Source: Entamoeba invadens IP1 (lineage: Eukaryota; Evosea; Mastigamoebida; Endamoebidae). Taken from it: DNA of 64,000 nt. The DNA is taken from positions 213,570 to 277,569 of the forward strand of contig NW_004443763.1 in assembly GCF_000330505.1 (NCBI RefSeq), read 5' to 3'. Both the position numbers and the translations under genes were made by a program. Below the pieces are notes generated by a model. The model saw only the letters and a program-made list of their open reading frames with translations, was not told the origin of the DNA and did no database searches. This document shows, piece after piece, positions 42,634 through 55,350 of the stretch (its first letter is position 1; each line of letters starts with the position of its first letter).

Positions 42634-44384
42634 TTAATTAAAAAAATAAAAAAAAAATAAAACCAAGTTATTTTTTTCTTTTCGAGGTTTCTTTTCATTT
42701 GAAATTTTGTTCTTTTCATCCTTTTTTATTTTCATAAGTTTTTCAACATTGAGCCTGTGCTCTCTATCAGTAAAGTTCTCAATGGAGACTCTAACTGTTT
42801 GGGTTTCTTTTCTTTTTGGATCCTTACCAAGAAAAGAGCAAACCTCTCTGGCATAAGACATGTCAACTTTTGCAACACCTTTAAGAAGGTCAACAGTGTT
42901 GAAGTTGGGGTTGACACGTCTCATGTTTTCCAACTCTTTTTTTGATGGGTGTTGAACCACGTATATTATACCAGCCTGTTTGAAGGCGCTGGTCATCGTG
43001 TCGCCATCAGACACTACTTCCCATGAGTAAACAAGCTGCCTAATTTTGTCTTCCTCCGAGAGCTTTGAAAATTTTTTCAATGCATTTTTGAACTCGGGTG
43101 AGTTCATTTTGAGAATTTTCCCGTTTATTTGGACCTTTTCGTCACACTTTTCATTTTCTTTTTCACTTAATGAAATTTTGTGTAACATCAAATTGTTTTT
43201 GTCCGCAAGGAAAGTTTTTTGTTTCCCGAAAATTCCCAGATCCATAGGCTGACATAAATGGGAACTGTGGGGGACTTCCTTTAAAATTTCAACACAAATT
43301 TCCCGAAATAATGCTTCAATTTCATCACTGAAATGGCCCGAAAGCCGTCAATAATTAGATACGCCTTCGTATCAACTCTCACACCCATTTGGTTTCTTTT
43401 TTTCCTTAATAATCGGGAAAATACTTGTTTGAGCCACATTGTGTATAATTCCGTATTTAGAACACCCGATTTTTGGTATCTAATAATAGCACGACTCTTG
43501 AGTTCCACAATTAGGTTGTCTTCGATGGTGAGTCTTTTGGTAACAACAAGGGGTATCATTTTTGTCCCATCTAGACAACCACAACACAAAAGACTCGTTC
43601 TGGAACCATCTCTGTCGACTTCGTTAAAAACTTGTTCCCCTGATTCGACTGACACGTAGACAACTCGGGTTCTTGAATCAACCCATTCATCGAATCCAAC
43701 TTCATCTAAGTTAAAAACAAGCTCAAATCTGCATCCATCCAATTTTCTTTTTAATTCCGAGTAATACTGCAGGATGGCAGTTTGTGATACCTCTGCTCGT
43801 TTTGTTTCCATAACTTGGGCTTTTTTTGTTTCAATTCCTGGGATTAATTTAAGGACTTTATTTAATTACCTTGTTCTCATTGTTTTGCCGAAATTTTCAA
43901 ACATGAAAAGTCCAATTTCTTCTGGTTTTGCTTTTTTGGTTTCTTTCATTTCTTCTGCTATTTTTAGAACTTCTTCATCTGAAAGAATTCGTTTTCTTCC
44001 CTTTTCCGAAATTTTTCCATTTTTGTCTTCTTTTCGTATTTTTTGAATATGTGAATTTACACCGGATTCCTTAAAATTCCCGAAAAAATACTCAAGTTCT
44101 ACTCTAATTGATTTTTTAGTTCCTTTAAACTCATTAATTGGCACATTAGAAAGATCGTTTAATGAAAACCGCACTTGCTCTCTAAAAGTGGGAAAAGATT
44201 CTTTTTTTATTTTTATCTCAAGGTCTTGGAAAGCTTTGAAAATAATAGGGCAATTAATTAGGTATTGTTCAGCCCTTTGACTAACAGGAGTTTTCGGACC
44301 AATCATTTTCAAACTTTCATGTTTTTCGGAACCTTTTTTATATTCTTTCTTTAATTGAGGGTGCTTGGAAGAAGGTTGTGACAT
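42634..44384 (-). pseudogene. pogo/CENP-B-like DDE_1 transposase, broken by one stop and one frameshift
   Basis: The minus strand reads as one protein of about 580 residues in three pieces. The first (44384-43866) is Lys-rich and would hold the DNA-binding region. It ends in ...FGKTMRTR and a TAA, after which the same frame continues (43865-43281). The second piece has FELVFNLDEVGFDEWVDS with the first catalytic Asp and TKAYLIIDGF with the second. A frameshift near 43275 leads into the third piece: VPHSSHLCQPMDLGIFGKQK, the DDE_1 signature with the third acidic residue, then a C-terminal Lys-rich tail ending at 42634. It is a separate lineage from the transposase at 9.7-11.8 kb. It lies 0.55 kb inside the left end of the 10.1-kb element and is the best candidate for its transposase. 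Confidence 0.85.
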
Positions 44385-45219
44385 TGTTTAAAAAGGTTTA
44401 TAAAAGAGTTTATTAAATAGGCTATTGATATTGTTTTTTATATTATTGTTAAATTTTATAGATTAATTATTATTTTTATTTCTAAATTTAACAAGTGTTT
44501 TTTTAATCTAAAAATTTTATAGTTACTTTGTTTTGTTGCGATAAAAGACTTTTTTTAATTTTTATTGTTAGTAAAGTTAAAGAATTGTTTTTATAATTTA
44601 CTTGTATATTATCAAATGAAAAAAAACTTTGTTATTAATTAATAAATTTGTTGTTTGTTAATATTATTTTTAATCAATTTAAATAATTGATGTTGCGATA
44701 AATAAATTTAGATTTATAAATTATTATATTTAAAAACTATTAATTATTATAATTTAACCATTTATGTAACTAAAATCGTATTTTTGAAAAATTGGTTAAA
44801 AAATAGTTTATTTACTATTATAAAATAGTTAAAAACGATGACTTATATTTTTCTTATTGTCAACTTAAATTGCATGACACCATAGAATGATCATGAATTG
44901 ATTCATTTGACACGAAGTATCGAAGCCGTGGTTATCTTTGTGTATTTCTTTTGAACTTTCAAGTGTTGAGTAGTTTTCATTACTTTTCAGACTCACCATT
45001 TGATTCAATTTTTGAAACAAGTTATTGTATAAATTATAATAAAATAATTAATGTTTTTAGTTATTGTCTTCTTTATAAAAGTATGTGCTGAAATCCCAAA
45101 ATGTTACATATATTTACTGTAATAAAATGAACAATATAGTCCATCAAATAGTAAGAGAGTTGTTGATAATCATTTTTTTATAATTACTAGATAAAGGTAT
45201 TAGAACCCCTCTAAAATAA
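44385..45219. other. AT-rich DNA inside the large element
   Basis: No gene or RNA recognised. Confidence 0.5.
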
Positions 45220-45760
45220 ATAACACATCAACTTTCACTTTGGCACCATGTCTTCTCAATAACGTATTAAGTTGATAACAGTCATTGTCTCCATGATGTT
45301 TTCAACAATTTTTATTGAAATGCACTTTTGGGCAAGCATTTTGGCTAACGGGAAAAACCGCTTCACTACCATTTACTTGTTTTATTGTATAGAATAATAA
45401 CGTTTTTGGCATTTTGCCTAGTTTTAAAATAAAAAATAATACGGTGGCGAAAAACTGCTTTAGATCTTTTTGTCTTTTTTTAACCAAATTTTTATTGTTT
45501 TATGATGAAAACTTATCCAATAACCAAATATTGCCTTTTAAAATTGTGAAAAGATAGTGTGTTTTTTCTCGGCATACAAATATTTTTTTTAACCAAATGT
45601 ATTGAATAACACACAAAACCACACAATAAACTTGAATTTATTCACCATACAGAAATGATTGCCGCACTTTCGGATCGTCCACAGTATCCTCCCAGTCTTT
45701 TTTAACATTTCTCTGCACGGCGGGAAAAACCGCTTTACTACCATTTAGTGATAAAATTAC
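45220..45760 (-). other. Internal repeats of the terminal motif with coding-like scraps
   Basis: On the minus strand, AAATGGTAGT(A/G)AAGCGGTTTTTCCC occurs twice (about 45346-45370 and 45719-45750) and a weaker AAGCAGTTTTTCGCC lies near 45445. All resemble the AAGCGGTTTTTTCC motif in the 47-bp ends. The flanking minus-strand text has short coding-like runs (VQRNVKKDWEDTVDDPKVRQ; HHGDNDCYQLNTLLRRHGAK). These may be subterminal transposase-binding sites plus remains of a protein-coding insert. Confidence 0.45.
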
Positions 45761-47124
45761 ACACAATTATAACTAAAGTTTCAAATTGCCTCAAATAATT
45801 GAGGTTTTGGTGGAAAAAAGCAAAAAACACGAGAAATTATAACGGACATGTGCAGCGCCCTTTTACCGCTTCTAATAATTTACACAAAATCATACGTCTT
45901 ACATTGTTTTTATTAACCAATATTAATAAATTGCTTCGTTTATTTTAAAAAGTTTCAAAAAAGCAAGTACAACGAAACAAAGAATCATTTATCGTTTGCT
46001 TGACAGCAAGGTTCTACATTTTTTGGTCTGTCAAAAAACTCCATTTGGAACTAGCAATACATTTAGGGTCTCTTAAACCCTCCGATATTTTTCCTGTTTT
46101 CATTATGCCTTAGGAAAATTTCATTTTAATCAAAAAAAATAAATTAATATTATACGCATTCGACCTAATTTGTCGGGAATATTTTTGGTTTATATTTCGT
46201 GAATATCTTTAAAACAAACGGGAATTAATTATTGTTTATTAGGATAGATATGTCGAGAAAGTTTCTACAAAATCGGGCATTTTATTTTAAAACATTGATT
46301 AATCAAAAACAGTTATAGGACAAAAAAATAAATTTACTCTTAATAAAATTAATCAACCAAATATATAACTTAAAATATCAATAAAAATAGTTAAAAGACA
46401 TACATATTGAAATGTTGTATTTTTACCCAAAAATGATAGGTAATAAATACTTCATTTATCGGGATCGATAACATTTCAATAACATAAATACAAATACCAA
46501 AAAATAACAATTCAAAAAACATAATATCCAAAATATCAAAACATATTTTTAAAATGGCAATTTTTAAAATACCATTTGAATTACAAAATAAAATTTATAT
46601 CAAAGACCTTTAAAAACCAAATATAACAAATCACAACACATTAAAACTATCCAAAGATGACAAATAAATCAAAACATGTCTAAAATTTACAACATTAATT
46701 GTCAAAACGTAATACACACAACACAAGTTATAACAAAATTAACTTTGCCATGAAACAAAACAAAGTTAACAATCATATTTCTTTTCGCCAAAAAATTAAA
46801 AACGTTCTTGAGTAAAAATATTTCAGTCTTTTCGTGATCAATTTTGAATAGATTTGAACTGTTTTGGTTTTTTGATTGCAACAAACCGATTTGACCAATA
46901 AATGCTAAAACATCAATTTATATAGTTTGTTTTTTAATAAAATTTACTAACCTTAAAACTATGAATTTTATTAATAAATTTTAACACTTTTACTAAATTA
47001 GTTGTATTAAAAAATTATATTATTATAATTATAAACAATTAGAAAATAAACAAATACATTCAAATTGATTTAATTTTTGGTACACAGTTTAACAAAGTCT
47101 TTGGAAAATTTGTTTTGCCAGCCT
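45761..47124. other. AT-rich DNA inside the large element
   Basis: Nothing recognised in about 1.36 kb. Confidence 0.45.
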
Positions 47125-48067
47125 AGCCTTGTTTTGTTTGATTCATACTAAATCTACATCCGTCTTTTAGGATCGATTCACCCTATTCCAATTAATGTCG
47201 TCTAGGAACCTTTCTCCCTTCGATCCTTGAATGTTTTTTTTTCTAAGTATCTGCTACTTCCACCAAGATCTGTACTCAAGTCTGTTTCAATAGAAATTAC
47301 TTCTCTACCTTTATCTCTCACGTATTCTTGACACCATGCATTTCCTTACTCCTCGTGTGCCTCAGCCTCCACAAAAATACAATATCACCTCTCTCATTTT
47401 ATTACCTTCCATTTTCAGGGCTCATCCATTCGGTAAATGAGTTGTTACACTTTTCTAAAAATTTACAATTTCAATGGCCATCGTCCTATTGTCAATATGA
47501 ATGAACACCTTTTATGGTTCTCCTCATGCAAGACTTGGATACTTTATCTGTATTTCCGGTTCATCACGCATCGCCAGTCCTGCTTACCAGACTTGGCCGA
47601 TTTGAAGTCCCATATGCTCACTCCTAATAAATTAGTATATTTTTGAAGCTCTCGACTATTCACAGTTTGTTAAATCGTTGAAAAATCAAACTGTCCATCA
47701 TGTGTAATCATTATCTTTACCAATCGTCACTACTTCCTCACTTCAACTTTCCCAAGGGAATATTCAGGTGGAACCATCTGCTAGATAGTTCGATTAGCCT
47801 TTCGCCCCATACTCATATATTGCAAGTAATTTGCACATTAACACGGCTAAGTCCTTCCACCCAAGTTTCCTTCGGCTTCAAACACCACAAGCATAGTTCA
47901 CCATCTTTCGGGTCCCAACAGTTTAACTCTAGCCTTTTCTAGGTCACTCCTGCTATATGTTTAGTCCTTCGTTTTCGCTTCATATCTGGGTTTTCTTCCC
48001 TTCCTATTCGCTCCGATGTTAACCCTCGTGGAGAAACTAAAAACGTTTCTATAAACCACGAGGGTTA
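47125..48067 (-). rRNA. Partial large-subunit (28S-type) rRNA, central region only
   Basis: The minus strand is collinear with eukaryotic LSU rRNA over about 0.9 kb. In order it contains TTGGGACCCGAAAGATGGTG and AACTATGC; GAAGCCGAAGGAAACT; GGGGCGAAAGGCTAATCGAA; TCTAGCAGATGGTTCC; GGTAAGCAGGACTGGCGATG and GATGAACCGG; AAAAGGTGTTCATTCATATT, GACAATAGGACGATGGCCAT; TGTAACAACTCATTTACCGA and GAGCCCTGAAAATGGA; GTACAGATCTTGGTGGAAGT; and TCGATCCTAAAAGACGG. These are known LSU core blocks in the correct order. The stretch has no 5' (5.8S-pairing) part and no 3' domains; it stops abruptly at AT-rich DNA on both sides. In Entamoeba the working rRNA genes are on extrachromosomal circles in E. histolytica, so this is most likely a dispersed fragment. 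Whether it is transcribed is unknown. Confidence 0.85.
48020..48067. repeat. Perfect hairpin at the 5' edge of the LSU rRNA fragment
   Basis: Arms of 12 bases (TAACCCTCGTGG / CCACGAGGGTTA) plus an inner AGAAAC/GTTTCT pair. It may be a native LSU rRNA helix or a structure formed at the insertion edge. Confidence 0.75.
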
Positions 48068-51000
48068 TATTTCAATTATTAATCTTTGTCAAATATTTTT
48101 TACAGATCATCTATTTATATTGTGTTTTTTCGTTGTATTCTTGGTTTGTTTCATTTTATATTTTTAAAATGGATTTTTCTCAATGTAAATAAAAATAAAT
48201 ATTTTGGTCAAAAAAATTAAATGTTGTCTGGAGTGTTTATCAAAATAAAAACGAAAAACATATTTTTTTCTGAAACACAAAGTTAATTAATAATACTCAA
48301 AAAAATTAATTGTTTTTAACACTAGATAAAAAATTGGTTTTTAATAAAAAAACTTATTTTAGTCTTAATTCAACAAACTGTTTATTATGGTAATGTAACT
48401 ATTGTTATTAATTCATTTTCTCTTTAAAAAATAATAATAACACGACTGTTTTATCAATAAAAATATTTATTTACAACAAAACAGTGTTATTTTTTAATTT
48501 AAAACACTCTATTTAAGAGAAACAACCCAATTTTATCAAATGCCATCACAAATTAAAGATACTTTGAAATTCCCGTTTGTTAGAATTTCTATGTTTAAAT
48601 TAAATACAATTGTGCAAAAAGAATTATCAACTGACAATGAAAACAAACCCGTTTTCGAATTTGAAATATATATTTAGTCCAATAAAGCATCGAAAAAATA
48701 TAATTAAGAATGAATTAAAATAAACTATAATAAAACCATCCTCTTGTCTTTCTATTTAAGTTAAAACAACATCAATTTTTTATATTAATCTTTTTTAAAC
48801 ATTTTTTTCAACTTAATAAAATGGTAAAATGTTATCTTTTTTCGAGTAAAATATATACAATTTCCATGCAATTTGTTCATTTGTGGTAAAAGATAATTAT
48901 TTATGTCTTGTTATTACAAAAATAATTTTTACCAATTTATCTACTTTTATAATTGTGGAACTATTTCCAAAATAAATATCATGACCCAAATATGTTTTTT
49001 TATTGTTAATATACAAACAAAAAACGCATTTCTGAACAACTATTGAATTAATGTTTATCTATTATAAATGAATATATTTTATAATATATTATAATTCATT
49101 ATAATACATAATAATATAATTGATTTTATCAAAATAATATTAATTTTTCTTTGTTTGTCTGTTTGTTTGATCTTAAAAAATTATTTTTACGGTTTTTTAA
49201 GTACAATAAAATATAATAAATTAAGTTATTTATTTATTAATATATTTATTAAATTAAAAAAATAATAAATTTTTTCATTAGTTATAATAACATTTAAATG
49301 AAATTTTAACTATAAAAATATATTTAAATAATATGGTTTTCAAACCATTTTTTTGTTGATGAAATGAATTATAATTATTTAATAAATGTTTATTGTAATA
49401 GTTTAAACAAATAAACAACAATTGATATTAATATGAAGATAACAGAGTCACTTTAAGAATATATCACTACAGTAAAATTGATTTCTTATAGTCAATGCAA
49501 ATATTAATTGTATATAATCAAAACAATCGAACCACATTAACTTATGAAATGTTTTTATTTCTTGATAGATTGATCAATATAATATAAAAAAATACTTTGC
49601 AATAAACACATTAAACAATTGATCGTTTATCGATTAGGTAATTACAACATTTATAAGATCACATTGCATTGGTCTTTTATTGGTGTATAAAACGGCAATA
49701 ATAAGTAATTGATCCTTGTTAAATAATATCAAAATATTAAAAGTATTAACAAAAGAAGACAATCTTATCATGTTGACAAATATGGAGGTATTTGATTATA
49801 AGTTTTTAATGCAAAACTTAATATATATCCACATATTTCAACATCCAAAGCGACTTAAAAATAAATGCAGTTTTTATTAAAAATGTTGCTATGTAAAACT
49901 TTTTATCGAACAACACAAATTTAAAACATATCAATGAAAATAGATAATGTTGTTGTAATTTTATTGTTATAACATATATTTTCTTATTATGATATCGTTG
50001 ATTTTATCTATAATAACACAATTGTAATATCTTCATTTTAAAGTTTGCAACAAGTTAAACACGCGTTATAACAAACACAAAAATATCAAATTACTCCAAA
50101 CATTATATCATCAAATTTAATAAACATTATAGTTTGTTTAAATCACCATCATTGGATTTGACTTGTTGTTTAAGATATTGATATTTACACATCAATTACA
50201 AGAATATGATATAATAAACTCAGTATTACTATTTCTCATTTGGTACAAACAACAAATGTTCTTGTTGAGAAGGTGCTTTAAAAGCCAAACAATATTAAAC
50301 AACATTAATAAATATTTGGTTATTGATATGTAAACTCGAGACAACTTGATGTTACAACATTATTAAAGATATTTACACAACATAAAAATTATTGTAAAAT
50401 AGATAAAAATGTTAAAAACGTGATTAATACGATTTATTGAAATATTAACTAGTTGTTGTTTTGCTTTTGATTCTCAACAAATGTGTTGATTATTATTGTG
50501 TTTACATATATTAAATTGTTAAATGTCTTTTTATTTTTTAATAATTTTATGAATATATATTAATTTAATATAATTATAATATATATATAATATTAATTTA
50601 TTACATCAAATGAAATAATAATAAAATATATTGTATAATATAATTATGATGTAGTATAATTTAGTATAATGTAATATTATAATATATTAAATTATTATTA
50701 TTTTATTAATTATATTATAGTATTTTATAGTATTTTAGTAGTTATAATTAAAATAACTATATAAGATTATTTTATTTAGAAAAAAGTAATCAAAAAAGTC
50801 TTTCAATCACTTTAATATCAACTGTCGTATTCAGTGTGCTGGAAAGTAAATTTTATTATCTTTCTCTTTTTGAATTGTGTAAAATGAACAACATGCAGTG
50901 GTTTTTCGAACCATGATCTGATACATAAAAGAAAGATAATTATAAAATGGTAGTTGTGTGTCAAATTGTTAGGATTTGTATTATAATAAATATTATAATA

Positions 51001-51360
51001 AGTACTATTAGAATTTTTTTAAAAAATAATTAAAATTTGTAAGTTTTTTTAGTGGATTTGACTGCATGATAACTTGATTGTAGAACCATACATCTGACTA
51101 TCATCCAAACAAAAGTTAATAACCATACCAATTACACGCTTTTCTAAATTGTGGATATTCAAGATTATCATATTTTTTTGCCTTCAAACTTTTCAAAAAT
51201 GACCAAATTTATGCCCGCTTTTTTATGTGTTTTATACGTGTTATTTTTCTTAATAAAATATAGGATGGCAATCAAAGACTTTTGTTTACCAAAACGGAAG
51301 TTAAACAAAAAAATCTATTTTTGATTTAATTTCAAGGTAAAAATGAATCGTTTTGTCCAT
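48068..51360. other. Very AT-rich DNA, no gene seen
   Basis: About 3.3 kb of AT-rich sequence with long A/T-only runs. No sustained coding frame on either strand. Confidence 0.5.
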
Positions 51361-51386
51361 TTTTTGCTTAAAAGCAAATTTTTACA

Positions 51387-51599
51387 CTAGAAAAGGGAAC
51401 CTTGTTGACAGGCACTTGAAAAACCGCTGGGAATGGATGCACTCACGTTCAGTTGGTGAGTAAATCCAAAGTGCGTTTTTTTCAGTTTGGCAGTGAAATG
51501 CATTTCTGAGCGAATGAGGAATCCAACAAGAGGGGGTGTGAAATAAAGGTGCAGTCTGTCTTTGCTGAGAGACATTGAAAAGTGGTTTATTAAAAACAT
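51387..51599. other. GC-richer island near the right end of the large element
   Basis: About 210 bp with clearly higher GC than its surroundings. The minus strand has a 70-codon open frame (contains RLHLYFTPPLVGF and THQLNVSASIP) that I do not recognise. A GGGGGTGTGAAA(T/A)AAAGGT motif at about 51533 recurs near 51708. It may be a scrap of a captured gene. Confidence 0.3.
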
Positions 51600-52085
51600 G
51601 TGCTAGGTTATATATTTATTATGTTGTTCGAGAGGTAATTGATTTGACTGTTGAGTATTTGTTTAATGGATGATTAAAAAATTGAAAAAAATTATAAAGG
51701 AGTGAAAGGGGGTGTGAAAAAAAGGTACACTCGCGGGTTAGTGTTTTTGAGTTTTTTATTTCTGCAAAAAATTGAAAAAATATTTAATAAAAAGTTCATT
51801 ATTTTTTCACATAATTATATTAATTTTAAGATGTTTTTTTTTGTTATTTTGACCTCAAAGAACAGTTTCGAAGTCAATCTTACTTGCTCCTCCTTTTATC
51901 ATTCGGCAAATCCAGCCTTTACTTTACATAAAAAATACTTCACAAATTTCAATAACAAACATCGGCGTCTTGAAAAAGTAATAGTTATTCTTGTAAACCT
52001 TGTTTTTTTGAATCAAATCGAGGAAAAGGAAAAAAAATAAACTATACAAAAAACTATAATCATATTATCATTTTACTATTAAATT

Positions 52086-52132
52086 ATCAAAAGCGGTTTT
52101 TTTCCTGAAGCGGTTTTTTCCACCCCTTTACA
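52086..52132. repeat. Right terminal inverted repeat of the 10.1-kb element
   Basis: Inverted partner of 42036-42082 with one mismatch in 47 bases. Confidence 0.9.
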
Positions 52133-53166
52133 TAATAGTGGAGTTTTGTTTCAAACACTCTATTTATGCATCAATGATAAACAGAGTAGTTTCACTAGTT
52201 TTTTGCGAATAATAACTCTCTGTTCTATCAAAGTATTGCACGTTTATAAAACAATCTAAATTTATCAACAACACCAAATATCTTGATTCAATGTTTTGTT
52301 ATAGTCCATTCTATTACATTTTATATTAATTTGGTATATTTAACCACTATTTAATGTTTGAAAGTGATGAAAAGCAACAATAAATCAATTTTAACAAGTG
52401 ATCGCAAGGTGACAGCTCTGTTCTGGTTGATTTCATTTAACTATGTTCAGAGAAGTATAGTTTATAACAAATTTTATCTTAATAAATTAAATTATTATTT
52501 AATCGTTATTAAACAATTATTAATATTTTATAATATTATCAATTATATTTAATAGTTTGATTTTATATAGTATAAATATTATATTAATAAACCATTTTTT
52601 GTATACTATACATTTTAATATATTATAGTTTTGTTGTTAACTGTCGTTTTAACATTAAAAATGACCGCGGCAAAAAGTCACCATCTGTAAAGATAAGGTT
52701 TTGGAGATCCTAAATACAAACATAACTATGAATTTTACTAAAACTACTTTATTTTTTGGCACAAAAACAAATAAAATACACATTTTTTCATTTTAAAATG
52801 CATTTTTGGGACAAGTTCCAAATTTTTCCCTGTTCCGTGATAAACCCTGTGTCAACAATAAAATAATTATTTGTTTTTTTAAATATTTGTATAAAATGTT
52901 TTTTAATCATTGATTGCTCTTTTTAAAACAAAAAAATATTACAAAGATAATTATTATAAAGTTAACAACTCACCACATACCATTTGATTTTTTGTATATT
53001 TTTATAAAAAAATAATAATTAATTCTGTTTTTGAATTGAATCAATGATATTTCTTTTCAAATAATAATAATTAACTATTATAGATAAATATATTAAATAT
53101 ATTAAATAATAATATTTAAAAACTTTGTAAAATGTCAATGAAAAATACTTAAACTAAATAATCAAA
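52133..53166. other. AT-rich DNA between elements
   Basis: No convincing gene. A 64-codon frame at 52358-52552 has no coding support. Confidence 0.45.
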
Positions 53167-55350
53167 ATGTCTTCATTTGTGTGGAAGTATTTTATGAAAA
53201 AAACATTCAAATGCCAAAAACACTTGAACAATGATGAAGAGTTAAAATGTTCAAAATGTGGCACATATTGTATATGCAAAATTTGTCAAAAAAGTAAAAA
53301 AGAATGGCGACATTTATATTCCGAAGATAAATCAACATCGCCACTTATTAAGCATTTGTATACCCAACATGAGACAACAATTGGAATCGTAGACCTTGAC
53401 TACAGTTCGGTGTTCAGCTTTTTCAATGACATTTCTAAAAAAAGTCAACATGTTACTATTCAAATTTTTTTATCACTGCTGGAATATCTTTGTGTCAAAT
53501 TGAAAACGAATATTAAATATGACTTTTTCAATTTTTAAATCCGAACATACGTCTTTGATTTCCACGTTGTTTAGAACAGGCTGTCTTAATAAAGTGTATC
53601 AAGAAGAATACACTTTAATGAATGAAAAGGTGTTGAAGTTGCAATCCACAGTTCATTTTTTATTCAATTTCAACTGTTGTGATGACAAGATTTAGTAATT
53701 CGTATTCGACAATAACAATGCACTATCTGGATTTTGATTTAAAATGCCACAATGAAGTCATTGATATTTATGTTTTTAATCAACAACACACAAATGCAAA
53801 TATACACAAACAAACTGAAAACAATAGTAAAAGAGTTTAAAATATCCAAGTCTTTGATCGCAGTGGTTGCTGATAGTTGTGCAAATAATAGGCAACTTGA
53901 TACAATATGCGGCTTAAAATTGGACTTTATTGTTCATTGTGTCAATTTGATTTTTGTAAATTTGTTAAAAGCAATTCCCGAGTTAAAAGTTGTTTCAAAG
54001 TCATTAAATCAACTTTCTAAAGCAGTCCAAGTGTCACATGTAACCAAGGAAAATCTTATAAATGCGTGTTCCAAAAACGGCGAAACGGATAGCACACCAT
54101 CAACGTTTGTAGTGACGCGGTTTGGCACTGTATTCAAAGTTATTGACAGAGCGATAAAAATGAAAAAAATATAAATGAAACAAAACAAAAAAATCCAATT
54201 TCAATAAAACATTGGGAAGATCTTTCAAAGCTTTTAAATTTCTTCAAACAATTTGATAAAATTTATTATTTTCTTTTCTCGAACGACAAGATAACTAGTT
54301 GTTTTGTGTTGAAAGAGCTTGAAATATTATGGAATACAATAAAAAACAGATTATAACACGAGTTGGAAGAACAGTGAAAATAAACAAAATGAAATATTGC
54401 CAAAAAAACGTATAATAATTCAATCAATACATAACAAAAATGATTCAAGAAAAAACAACGATTTTAAAAAACAACAAAAAACAAATTTTAATTTAAGTGC
54501 AATTATAAAATCCACAAAGAATACAACAACCAGAACAACATCTTTACTTCGTTTTAATACAAAATATTCCAAGACCGTAACTGGAGTTAATCCTAGTAAA
54601 ATGATACCATCAATAAGCGAAAAACTCCCCAGTTTAATTAAAGCCTCAGGACCTATTGTTGAACACTCAAAAACTTTAAACTGCAATGTCTAGTCAACAT
54701 TTTACTACCTTCTCTTGATGTACACAAATTGAAAATAACGCCTTTAACTCAAACTTCTGCAACTCCAATATCAACTAGTTGTACCACATGTTTTGTTCAA
54801 AACATCGAGACAAAACATGACCTTGTCTGTGGTGTTGATTGGAAAAAGGTTGCTCAAGACAGTTTCAAAAAACGATTCATTAAAGTTCTTACATCAGATT
54901 CTTATACAATGTCTTGCTTTTTGTACCCTTACACTCGAGACAGATATTTTACTGAAATACAAAAAGAAGAGTGTAAGCAAAAACTGTTCCAATACACATT
55001 AATCAATTGCATATCAAGACGTGTCACTTCAAAAACAATTGCAACGATACAACAAATTGTTATTGTAATTGCCAAAGAAATAGATTGCTATATGAAAAAT
55101 GATGGTAAAATGATAACGGGGCTTTTTGATGGCTTCCATACCCCCGAAAACATTTGGAAAAATTGTTAACATGGTAATTTTTCATGAGTAAGCCAGAAAT
55201 TATTTTTCTATACAACCAACTTTAATAGACTCGGAACGCGTGTTTAGTTATGTTGATGATGTGTTGGGTCCCGACAAAAGTGTAATGAAACCTGAAAATG
55301 TTGTGAAAATATCTCATCTCAAAATATTGCTTCATTCTCTCAATTTGTAA
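53167..55350 (+). pseudogene. hAT-family transposase, multiply frameshifted
   Basis: The N-terminal piece (53167-53538) looks like a BED zinc finger: SSFVWKYFMKK, Cys pairs CSKC and CKIC, then STSPLIKHLYTQHE, which fits the BED C-C...H...H layout of hAT elements. Middle pieces (53752-54174) include LIAVVADSCANNRQLD and IVHCVNLIFVNLL, matching the hAT D-N-A-x-N ... C-x-x-H-x-L-N-L region. The C-terminal piece (about 55195-55350) reads TLIDSERVFSYVDDVLGPDK then MKPENVVKISHLKILL, the hAT dimerisation motif (S-E-R-x-F-S...L-x-P-E-N-V). The frames shift several times and stops intervene. Terminal repeats and an 8-bp target duplication were not found by eye. Confidence 0.75.

Larger units (their letters stand above)
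42036..52132. mobile_element. 10.1-kb interval bounded by 47-bp inverted repeats (large DNA transposon)
   Basis: The left end 42036-42082 (TGTAAAGGGGTGGAAAAAAC...) and right end 52086-52132 are inverted copies over 47 bases with a single mismatch. The only clear gene inside is a broken pogo/CENP-B-like transposase on the minus strand near the left end. Further in are internal copies of the terminal motif, a large-subunit rRNA segment and long AT-rich stretches. Target duplication is unclear. The near-identity of the ends favours one element, swollen by later insertions. Chance pairing of two related solo ends is possible. Confidence 0.65.

Noticed and set aside
48068..51360. Search for origin, centromere or RNA genes in the AT-rich desert
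   Set aside because: No conserved motif, stem-loop or sustained frame stood out above the AT background.
52358..52552. 64-codon plus-strand ORF
   Set aside because: Second half is AT-driven Ile/Asn/Tyr filler; no motif or promoter.
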